A stretch of 10,885 nt of DNA from JALHTG01 sp964528315 (lineage in GTDB: Archaea > Thermoproteota > Bathyarchaeia > 40CM-2-53-6 > JALHTG01). Made by a program: the position numbers and the translations under genes. Under the pieces are notes generated by a model. That model did no database searches and was not told where the DNA came from. It saw only the letters and a program-made list of their open reading frames with translations. How positions within the stretch are numbered: position 1 is the first letter of the stretch; each line of letters opens with the position of its first letter. Shown one piece after another: positions 6,024 through 10,885 of the stretch. The stretch is from the NCBI GenBank assembly GCA_964528315.1, contig CAZGRO010000050.1, positions 1 through 10,885 on the forward strand. The letters are read 5' to 3'.

Positions 6024-7226
6024 ATGTCGGAGGTTTTTCTCGGAACATGCGGATGGAGCTACGCAGAATGGGAGGGACTCCTCTACCCGAAGAAGAAGAG
6101 CAAGCTCAAGCAGTACTGTTCGATCTTCCAGACAGTTGAAATCGACTCCACCTTCTATGCGCTTCCCGACCAGGGAACGGTTCTGGGCTGGGCAAAACAC
6201 ACGCCACCCGGCTTCACCTTCGCAGCAAAGGCCCCGCAGACAATCACACACAAGAAGATGCTAGACCCAGCCCATGGAACCCGAAACGACCTAGACCAGT
6301 TCTTGGAGACCATGAAGCCACTCATCGAAGCTGAGAAACTGGGATGTGTTCTGTTTCAGCTTCCACCGTTCCTGAGATTCAACCCCCAGAAGCTCGAATC
6401 CTTTCTGTCTCTGCTACCAGACGGCCCGGCTTTCGCTGTAGAGTTCAGACACGGTTCTTGGCTGAAAGAGGAAACGCTCAAGATATTGGAGAAACATGAA
6501 GCGGCGTATACGATTGTCGACGAACCTGCGCTACCGCCGGTGATTCATGTTACCTCGGATCTTGCGTACATCCGGTGGCACGGCAGGGGAGAAAAGCCCT
6601 GGTTCAACTACAAGTACACAGAACAAGAACTGCAAGAATGGGTTCCAAAGGTTCGGGAGGCCGCGGGAAAGGCCAAGAAGGTTCTAGGCTACTTCAACAA
6701 TCACTTCCATGGCTACGCCCCTGAGAACTGTCTTCAGATAATGCAGATGCTAGGCATTGCGGTGCCGCATCATGAGGCAGCTCTAAGGCGACTGACCCTC
6801 TTCAGAAGACAAGGCAAACCATCAGCGGAAGAGCAAACACTTGAGGCTTGGATTGGTACTAGCGGCATGAGAGGAAAAGATCAATTGCTGTTGAAGCTAT
6901 CGTCCCTAGAGATCTTAACTGCGGCGCGAGCCATACCGGACACGGATTTTTCTCTCCGTGAAGACAGCCCAGAACGTCTAGCCGCGTACGTAGAAAACAC
7001 AACGGTAGACATCGACCTGAAAGCGCATTCAGTAGCCCATCGATGCCCTGCATGGTCCAGTCTGATTTCTGAGAAAAAGTTCTGTCCACACATTGCCAAG
7101 CTTTTCCTAAGCATTGATTCTGAAAGAAGCAAGAGGATTCTATCTCTTATCGAAAAGAGCATGGGTCAATGGAAGTTTGAGTCAAGAACTGCAATCGAGT
7201 TCCCCACAAGAAGGAGCAACGATTAA
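6024..7226 (+). CDS. DUF72 (YecE-like) protein with C-terminal SWIM-like extension
   Basis: This protein has 400 residues. Residues 1 to about 248 are a DUF72 TIM-barrel-like domain: GTCGWSYAEWEG (7-18), VEIDSTFY (38-45), FTFAAKAPQTITH (64-76), VEFRHGSW (139-146), YIRWHGRG (182-189) and YFNNHFHGYAP (223-233). DUF72 has no proven reaction; conserved acidic and aromatic residues suggest an enzyme, and links to repair or Fe-S biology have been suggested. Typical members end near 240-290 residues. Residues 250-400 here are extra and include VDIDLKAHSVAHRCPAW...FCPHIAKLFLSI. The residues His339-x-Cys341, twelve residues, then Cys354-x-His356 resemble the SWIM zinc finger C-x-C-xn-C-x-H, with the first Cys replaced by His. 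SWIM domains bind nucleic acid or protein. The ATG start at 6024 lacks an SD. The gene ends convergently 58 nt from the beta-lactamase-fold gene. Confidence 0.88.
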   Translation: MSEVFLGTCGWSYAEWEGLLYPKKKSKLKQYCSIFQTVEIDSTFYALPDQGTVLGWAKHTPPGFTFAAKAPQTITHKKMLDPAHGTRNDLDQFLETMKPLIEAEKLGCVLFQLPPFLRFNPQKLESFLSLLPDGPAFAVEFRHGSWLKEETLKILEKHEAAYTIVDEPALPPVIHVTSDLAYIRWHGRGEKPWFNYKYTEQELQEWVPKVREAAGKAKKVLGYFNNHFHGYAPENCLQIMQMLGIAVPHHEAALRRLTLFRRQGKPSAEEQTLEAWIGTSGMRGKDQLLLKLSSLEILTAARAIPDTDFSLREDSPERLAAYVENTTVDIDLKAHSVAHRCPAWSSLISEKKFCPHIAKLFLSIDSERSKRILSLIEKSMGQWKFESRTAIEFPTRRSND

Positions 7227-7284
7227 GGTCCTTCTCACACGTTGACGTACACCTAGATCGCTGACTCAAGTGGCTCCGCAGCGC

Positions 7285-7749
7285 TCAATCTAGCTTCGGT
7301 ATGACTATCTGTGCTTTCTCTGCAAGATCAGCTTTGGTAACAGTGAAGCTCGGACCATCAAGTCTCTTGGCGTTGTCACCTTTTCGTACGAAATCTTCCA
7401 CTGTGCTTAGCTTGTCAAAGGTGGCTGACATTCCATGCATCCGGTAATGCATTGGAACGGTTATCCTCGGTTTGAGAGAGCCCATCACTTTGCGAGCTTC
7501 TTCCGGCCCTATCGTGTAGAAGCCCCCNNNNNNNNNNNNNNNNNNNNNNNNNNNNNNNNNNNNNNNNNNNNNNNNNNNNNNNNNNNNNNNNNNNNNNNNN
7601 NNNNNNNNNNNNNNNNNNNNNNNNNNNAGTACTATGTCGGCCTTGGCTTTTGGCTCCGGAAGCCCGGTGCCTTTGAAAGGATCGAAAATAACACTCTTCC
7701 TACCTTTCAGCATGAAGCTCGCATGACCAAACCAAGTAACATCAACCAA
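7285..7749 (-). CDS. UPF0173-type metallo-beta-lactamase-fold hydrolase, broken by gap 2
   Basis: The N-terminal 40 residues (VDVTWFGHASFML...SVIFDPF...ADIV) and the C-terminal 80 residues (GGFYTIGPEEARKV...RITVPMHY) match the UPF0173/UlaG-like branch of the metallo-beta-lactamase superfamily. These are zinc-dependent hydrolases whose natural substrates are mostly unknown. His9, Asp23 and the PMHY histidine are visible. The key H-x-H-x-D-H metal motif should lie inside the N run. Family members are about 210-230 residues, so about 90-110 residues are missing, about 300 bases rather than 100. The TTG start at 7749 fits the family N-terminus; a stop precedes it by two codons and no good SD is seen. 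A TATA-like TCATATGGA (7771-7779) is 22-30 nt upstream, which suits a nearly leaderless message. Confidence 0.88.
   Translation of the reverse strand: MVDVTWFGHASFMLKGRKSVIFDPFKGTGLPEPKAKADIVXXXXXXXXXXXXXXXXXXXXXXXXXXXXXXXXXXGGFYTIGPEEARKVMGSLKPRITVPMHYRMHGMSATFDKLSTVEDFVRKGDNAKRLDGPSFTVTKADLAEKAQIVIPKLD
7528..7627. other. Assembly gap 2 (100 N)
   Basis: Exactly 100 N inside the metallo-beta-lactamase-fold gene. Both flanks are in the same frame if the gap length is 1 modulo 3. The missing part should include the H-x-H-x-D-H motif, so the real length is probably near 300 bases. Confidence 0.97.
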
Positions 7750-7886
7750 TTCACATTACCCAAATACAGATCATATGGATGCCCGTCATTAGGCTTTTTG
7801 TCAGAACAAACAGGTCAGCATATTGACGCGGAAGTGGGCCTACGCACCACTTGCGCGAGCTGAATACCGACTGCTCCTCCTTGCTT

Positions 7887-7905
7887 CAGAATCGTGCAGA
7901 TTCTG
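7887..7905. terminator. Hairpin just 3' of the oxidoreductase gene
   Basis: CAGAATC (7887-7893) and GATTCTG (7899-7905) form a perfect 7-base inverted repeat around a 5-base loop, 14 nt past the stop of the oxidoreductase gene on the minus strand. No T-run follows on that strand, so it is not a classic intrinsic or archaeal poly-U terminator. It may be a 3' end structure or a DNA palindrome for a protein. Confidence 0.35.
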
Positions 7906-7919
7906 CTAGACACGATATG

Positions 7920-8333
7920 TTACGTCTTCGGCTCAATAGCGTAAAGCTTTGATAGAGAGAACCAGTCTTCGATGACTTCTCTCGTAGCCTTGCCATAGTA
8001 CTTCTCGTAAAGGGCTAGCTTGCCTTTCTCTGCTTCGCTCGTGCCATTCTCTAGGTGCCTCGCTTTTCCATGGAAGTCTTTGCCGCCTATCTCGAAAGTG
8101 ACGATATCGTTCTTCTTGATGTTCTTCATCCAGTCGGTTTCTTCGCCTTCGTGGCTGAGATAGATCTTGTCACCATGAACCGCAAACCATAGTTCGACTG
8201 TGTGAGGCTTTCCTGTTTTTCGTCCTTTTGTAGTGAGATGAATGAGCTTCTTGGATGCGACCTCTGCTAGATCGATCTCGCACGACACTTCTCTTTCTCC
8301 TGCATCAGTGCGTTGCATGTTGGTGAGATTCAT
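7920..8333 (-). CDS. Deazaflavin/FMN-type split-barrel oxidoreductase (DDN-like)
   Basis: This is a 137-residue protein. Residues 30-60 read KLIHLTTKGRKTGKPHTVELWFAVHGDKIYLS, the classic start of the F420-dependent nitroreductase (DDN) and pyridoxamine-5'-phosphate oxidase-like split barrel, with the G-R-K-T/S-G-K-P-H/R signature at 37-44. DWMKNIKKNDIVTFEIGGKDF (67-87) is the following W..N....V segment. F420-using members reduce quinones, nitro compounds or unsaturated carbonyls; cofactor choice cannot be read here, though archaeal hosts often make F420. The ATG at 8333 lacks an SD. A GTG 15 codons later (GTG-TCG-TGC) has GGAG eight bases before it and may be the real start, since the first 15-20 residues are not family-like. 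A small candidate ORF ends 22 nt upstream. Confidence 0.85.
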   Translation of the reverse strand: MNLTNMQRTDAGEREVSCEIDLAEVASKKLIHLTTKGRKTGKPHTVELWFAVHGDKIYLSHEGEETDWMKNIKKNDIVTFEIGGKDFHGKARHLENGTSEAEKGKLALYEKYYGKATREVIEDWFSLSKLYAIEPKT

Positions 8334-8355
8334 GATATTTGAGATTTCGGGTGCA

Positions 8356-8463
8356 CTAGCGACCCTGCATCTTCATTGTGGTGCTCGCCATGTAGAGAGG
8401 ATAGAATTCAGGGGCAGAAACTGTCGCGACTGGATCCACCAGCGAAGTTATCAGGTACTGCAT
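8356..8463 (-). CDS. Possible 35-aa small protein upstream of the oxidoreductase
   Basis: The minus-strand frame from ATG 8463 to TAG 8356-8358 gives 35 residues. The same frame is open for another 13 codons upstream with a plausible composition (about EFTEDQNSHLWRH before the Met). The peptide begins MQYLITSLVDPV and has a YPLYM stretch. No family is recognised and no strong SD is present. The protein-like look of the frame before the Met may mean a decayed gene piece or a rare start codon. It ends 22 nt before the oxidoreductase ATG on the same strand. Confidence 0.3.
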   Translation of the reverse strand: MQYLITSLVDPVATVSAPEFYPLYMASTTMKMQGR

Positions 8464-8550
8464 GTGCCGCCACAGGTGTGAATTCTGATCTTCTGTGAAC
8501 TCTTAACCCGTCACTTCCTTCAAAGCACTACTGGAACTCGTGACAGTCTA

Positions 8551-8560
8551 GCTTTATTTT
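8551..8560 (+). promoter_or_regulatory. Candidate TATA box for the SDR gene
   Basis: GCTTTATTTT lies 37-46 nt before the TTG start at 8597. It is a good match to archaeal TATA boxes of the CTTTATA type. Transcription would begin near 8582, leaving a short leader with the AGGGAT SD. Confidence 0.45.
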
Positions 8561-8596
8561 CTCCAGCCGAGAATCTAGAAGAATAGGGATACGGAA

Positions 8597-9361
8597 TTGA
8601 CAAATCTTTTGACAGGAAAGGTGGCACTCGTTACTGGTGCAGGTCGAGGCATCGGTAACGCAACGGCGAAACTGTTCGCCGAGAGAGGTGCGCTCTTGAT
8701 CTGCAACTCGCTCACAGAAACTTGTGTGAAGACTGCTGATGAAATAGCTGCCGTAGGTGGTAGAGCCATTGCCATTCGCGCAGACGTGGCCGATTCGAAA
8801 TCTGTAGAGGAAATGGTCGCAGAATCCATCAGAAAGTTCGGAACTATCGACATCTTGATCAACAATGCAGGTTTCTGGAATGTACCTTTTCACCCCAAGA
8901 TCGAAGAGGTAAGAGAAGAGGATTGGAACAGGATTCTGGCCGTGAATCTCACAGGCGCCTTCAACTGCTGCAGATTTGTGGTGCCACACATGCGAAGGAA
9001 GCGGTATGGGAAGATAGTGAACATCGGCTCAGGAGCAGGCCTAGTCTGGAGCAGGACGGGCATTCACGCCTATGCTGCGTCCAAGGCCGGCCTCATGGGC
9101 TTCACACGCCAACTCGCAAAAGAGCTCGGACCCTTCGGAATCAATGTCAACTGCGTCTCACCTGGCCTGATCTGGACGAACCCAGAGAAAGGAAAAGAGT
9201 ATGAGGAATCGACGGCCAAAGAGGTGCCGGAACAGATTCCACTTGGGAGACTAGGGGATCCTATCGATATAGCCTACGCCGTTGCGTTCATGGCCTCGGA
9301 TGAAGCCAGTTGGATTACAGGACAGACGCTCGAAGTGGATGGTGGCAGATGGATGAAATAG
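8597..9361 (+). CDS. SDR-family oxidoreductase (FabG-like)
   Basis: This is a 254-residue classical short-chain dehydrogenase/reductase with a Rossmann fold, acting on NAD(P)(H) and an alcohol or ketone substrate. The cofactor loop TGAGRGIG is at residues 13-20, the NNAG motif is at 89-92, Asn117 lies in the helix-4 Asn position, and the catalytic set is Ser145, Tyr159 and Lys163 (YAASK). VSPGLIWT (187-194) and the C-terminal GQTLEVDGG are typical. Ser145 to Tyr159 is one residue longer than in E. coli FabG. The acidic residue that favours NAD at the end of strand 2 is not evident (NS at 37-38), so NADP use is possible. The TTG start has AGGGAT six bases upstream (8585-8590). Substrate cannot be assigned; FabG-like sequence does not prove a fatty-acid role. 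It converges with the AbrB-type gene. Confidence 0.93.
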   Translation: MTNLLTGKVALVTGAGRGIGNATAKLFAERGALLICNSLTETCVKTADEIAAVGGRAIAIRADVADSKSVEEMVAESIRKFGTIDILINNAGFWNVPFHPKIEEVREEDWNRILAVNLTGAFNCCRFVVPHMRRKRYGKIVNIGSGAGLVWSRTGIHAYAASKAGLMGFTRQLAKELGPFGINVNCVSPGLIWTNPEKGKEYEESTAKEVPEQIPLGRLGDPIDIAYAVAFMASDEASWITGQTLEVDGGRWMK

Positions 9362-9416
9362 ACTGATGCCAGCCAATGACCGGTCAATGGAAGAGCCCGT
9401 GTGTTGATTGAGTTGA

Positions 9417-9623
9417 CTAACTTCTTTTTCTTCTCGGCTCCTGCTTCTGCGTTAGAGCGGTTACAATAAGCTTGCTTCCCTGTCGATCCATGACGACCTT
9501 CACGGGAATGGACGATTCCACTTCAAAAGGGAAACCGGTATCTTCCACTAGATGCTTTGGAAGATACAGGAAGTATTTGCCATCCTTTCTTTTTGAGATT
9601 CTTCCTATTCCTTCACCAACCAT
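9417..9623 (-). CDS. AbrB/MazE-type swapped-hairpin DNA-binding protein
   Basis: This is a 68-residue protein. Residues 7-55 (GRISKRKDGKYFLYLPKHLVEDTGFPFE...PVKVVMDRQGSKLIVT) match the SpoVT-AbrB/MazE DNA-binding fold, in which two chains swap hairpins. The family includes archaeal transition-state regulators and antitoxins. The C-terminal tail is basic (QEPRRKRS). The ATG at 9623 has GGGGTGA (9630-9636) six bases upstream. That SD lies within the last codons of a 56-codon open frame ending only 2 nt before, which would favour coupled translation if that frame is real. No PIN or MazF toxin gene is next to it: the SDR gene converges from one side. It is therefore either a stand-alone regulator or an orphan antitoxin. 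Confidence 0.8.
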   Translation of the reverse strand: MVGEGIGRISKRKDGKYFLYLPKHLVEDTGFPFEVESSIPVKVVMDRQGSKLIVTALTQKQEPRRKRS

Positions 9624-9625
9624 TC

Positions 9626-9796
9626 TCAGTCACCCCATAGGCTTTGAATGATAAGTTGTGCAAGATTCCTATTTAAGCCATACAGGATCGCAGCTCTCAA
9701 CCACGTCGGACTAAGGTTTTCAATTGTGCTGCTGATTGGCTGAGCCTCAGCGCGCAAGAGTTTTTCGCGAAACCACTCCCCAGAAGGTCTATCCAC
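9626..9796 (-). CDS. Possible 56-aa small protein coupled to the AbrB-type gene
   Basis: A minus-strand frame from GTG 9796 to TGA 9626-9628 encodes 56 residues and ends 2 nt before the AbrB-type ATG. The peptide contains GEWFREKLLRAEAQPISS and then a helix-like SPTWLRAAILYGLNRNLAQL, ending LIIQSLWGD. No known family is recognised. There is only a weak AAGAG before the GTG, and an in-frame TAG lies five codons upstream of it. It is a coupled small gene, a fragment of a decayed gene, or chance. If instead the AT-rich CTTAAATAG at 9670-9678 (minus) is the AbrB promoter, this frame need not be expressed. Confidence 0.4.
   Translation of the reverse strand: MDRPSGEWFREKLLRAEAQPISSTIENLSPTWLRAAILYGLNRNLAQLIIQSLWGD
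9670..9678 (-). promoter_or_regulatory. Candidate TATA box for the AbrB-type gene
   Basis: On the minus strand this reads CTTAAATAG, about 47-55 nt before the ATG at 9623. Transcription would start near 9648 and give a leader of about 25 nt holding the GGGGTGA SD. It lies inside the candidate 56-codon frame, so only one of the two readings may be right. Confidence 0.4.
9763..9772. promoter_or_regulatory. Perfect 10-base palindrome TTTCGCGAAA
   Basis: TTTCGCGAAA is a perfect palindrome in the region between the divergent AbrB-type and CapA-type genes. It could be an operator for a dimeric regulator, including the AbrB-type protein itself, but it also falls inside the candidate 56-codon frame. 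A 10-base palindrome is not rare, so the call is weak. Confidence 0.2.
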
Positions 9797-9897
9797 GCTC
9801 TTGCAGGCCTACGCCTCCGTGGCCTCTACGTTATGCGATAGTTATTTCTCTTGAACTGATGTAAGCATATGAGCGGTAGCTGTAGGGAGTTGGTGAT

Positions 9898-10885
9898 GTG
9901 ATTTCGATAGTCGCTACAGGCGATTCGCTTGCCACCATGAGGCTGTCGGTTTACGATGAGGAATCGTACCGAAATATGCTGCAGATCTTGAGGTCAGCGG
10001 ACGTATCCTTCACAAACTTGGAGATGCTCTTGGGCAATTTCGAGTCGGCCCCGGCTGCGGAGAGCGGCGGAACGTATGTTATGGGGGAACCGTTCATGGC
10101 TGAAGAGTTGAAATGGATGGGGTTCAACCTCTACGCTAGGGCAAACAATCATTCGATGGATTTTGGGGAGGGGGGACTTCGGTCCACTACTAAGATTCTT
10201 GACCAACTGGGCATGTTGCACGCAGGTGTGGGTGAGAACTTGGCTATGGCCAGGAGTCCTGTCTACTTGGAGACGAAGAATGGCAGGGTTGCTATGGTTT
10301 CCATGTCTTCAAGTTTTGCCTCGTTTGGCCGAGCTGGTGAAGCTAGGAAGGACATCATAGGAAGGCCCGGGCTGAGTCCTCTTCGCTACCAAATGAAGTT
10401 GGTAGTTCCGTATAGACTGGTGCGCCAGCTGAGACAGGTCTTCAAGGCGGCAGGTGTCCCTGTTCGCCAGGAGAAGGAGGGAGTATTCTCGGTCATGAAC
10501 ATGCGGTTCTCCGGTGGAAGAAAGCCCGAGCTTGTCACTACTCCCAATGAGTCAGACATGAGGGGAATACTGGCGTCCATCAAGGACGCAAAGCGACAGG
10601 CAGATTACGTGCTGGTGAGCCTTCATGCGCATGAGCCGAGAGGATCAGATAGGGAACGTCCGGCTGAGTTCATAGAGATATTCTGTAGAAAATGCTTGGA
10701 TTCTGGTGCAAGCGCAGTGATCGGCCATGGGCCTCACCTGCTGCGAGGAGTTGAGATCTACAAGAAGCGCCCAATCATGTATAGCCTCGGGAACTTCATC
10801 TTCATGAATGAGACTGTCCGTTTTCAGCCATCAGAGAACTATGAGAGACAAGGATTGACTTGGGACGCGACCCCAGCGGATTTCT
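9898..10885 (+). CDS. CapA-type (PGA_cap) metallophosphatase-fold protein, 3' end beyond window
   Basis: There are 329 codons with no stop before the right edge. The CapA/PGA_cap family, related to calcineurin-like phosphatases, is clear. Evidence is VATGDSLATM (Asp9), NLEMLLG (Asn40, Glu42), RANNHSMDFGEGGL (Asn84, His85), SLHAHEP (His243, His245) and GHGPHLLRGVEIYKKR followed by YSLGNFIF (276-302), with His277 and His280. In bacilli CapA is needed for poly-gamma-glutamate capsule production; in archaea the role is unknown. About 80 residues between the Asn-His and His-x-His blocks form an insert (140-220), including GRPGLSPLRY. The domain begins directly at the start codon with no signal peptide, so a cytosolic protein is likely. 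The GTG at 9898 is supported by AGGGAG (9884-9889) eight bases upstream; an in-frame TAG lies just before. Confidence 0.88.
   Translation, partial: MISIVATGDSLATMRLSVYDEESYRNMLQILRSADVSFTNLEMLLGNFESAPAAESGGTYVMGEPFMAEELKWMGFNLYARANNHSMDFGEGGLRSTTKILDQLGMLHAGVGENLAMARSPVYLETKNGRVAMVSMSSSFASFGRAGEARKDIIGRPGLSPLRYQMKLVVPYRLVRQLRQVFKAAGVPVRQEKEGVFSVMNMRFSGGRKPELVTTPNESDMRGILASIKDAKRQADYVLVSLHAHEPRGSDRERPAEFIEIFCRKCLDSGASAVIGHGPHLLRGVEIYKKRPIMYSLGNFIFMNETVRFQPSENYERQGLTWDATPADF

Noticed and set aside
7815..7913. Minus-strand 32-codon GTG frame after the oxidoreductase gene
   Set aside because: It is short, lacks an SD, contains the hairpin and matches nothing; chance is the simplest explanation.
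8528..8989. Minus-strand 153-codon frame opposite the SDR gene
   Set aside because: It lies opposite strong SDR motifs, is Cys/Ser-rich and is not family-like.
9797..9897. Search for a tRNA or structured RNA before the CapA-type gene
   Set aside because: There is only a 5-base AGGCC/GGCCT inverted repeat; no tRNA arms, TPsiC-like loop or extended stem could be drawn.

Overview
This window looks like a scaffold piece from an uncultured archaeon. The Arg codons AGA and AGG are frequent. Several AT-rich TATA-like boxes lie about 25-45 nt upstream of starts. Some genes have a Shine-Dalgarno (SD) sequence and others look nearly leaderless. Start codons are often TTG or GTG. The gene set (family-4 uracil-DNA glycosylase, CYTH protein, deazaflavin-type oxidoreductase, orphan AbrB-type protein, CapA-type protein) fits a TACK-type lineage such as Bathyarchaeia or Nitrososphaeria. 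That placement is inference from style, not a database result. Two runs of exactly 100 N (4363-4462 and 7528-7627) are scaffolding gaps that cut three genes.

Region 1 (1-2754) reads on the minus strand: a 39-aa zinc-ribbon-like protein, a 12-TM MFS transporter, a NIPSNAP-family protein, a Nudix-fold protein whose catalytic glutamates are replaced, and possibly the start of another gene running off the left edge. The MFS, NIPSNAP and Nudix-like genes are 41 and 58 nt apart and could form one transcript.

Region 2 (2924-4362) reads on the plus strand and diverges from region 1. It has two tandem paralogues of the ChrB C-terminal (chromate-resistance) domain, each with a TTG start and a clear SD, followed by a CYTH-fold protein cut by gap 1. 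A family-4 uracil-DNA glycosylase (minus) converges on the same gap.

Region 3 (4835-7226, plus) has a second MFS transporter resembling the fosmidomycin-resistance type, then a DUF72 TIM-barrel protein fused to a C-terminal segment with a SWIM-like Cys/His cluster. Region 4 (7285-8463, minus) has an UPF0173-type metallo-beta-lactamase-fold hydrolase cut by gap 2, a deazaflavin/FMN-type split-barrel oxidoreductase and a possible 35-codon small gene.

Region 5 (8597-10885) has an SDR oxidoreductase (plus), a convergent AbrB/MazE-type DNA-binding protein (minus) that may be coupled to a 56-codon small gene 2 nt upstream, and a CapA-type metallophosphatase-fold protein (plus) that runs off the right edge. 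No tRNA, rRNA, CRISPR array, transposase or long repeat was seen.

The most interesting parts are the tandem ChrB-domain pair facing a zinc-ribbon/MFS/NIPSNAP block, which could be an oxyanion or metal stress cassette (inference), the DUF72-SWIM-like fusion, the degenerate Nudix protein and several unlisted small ORFs.
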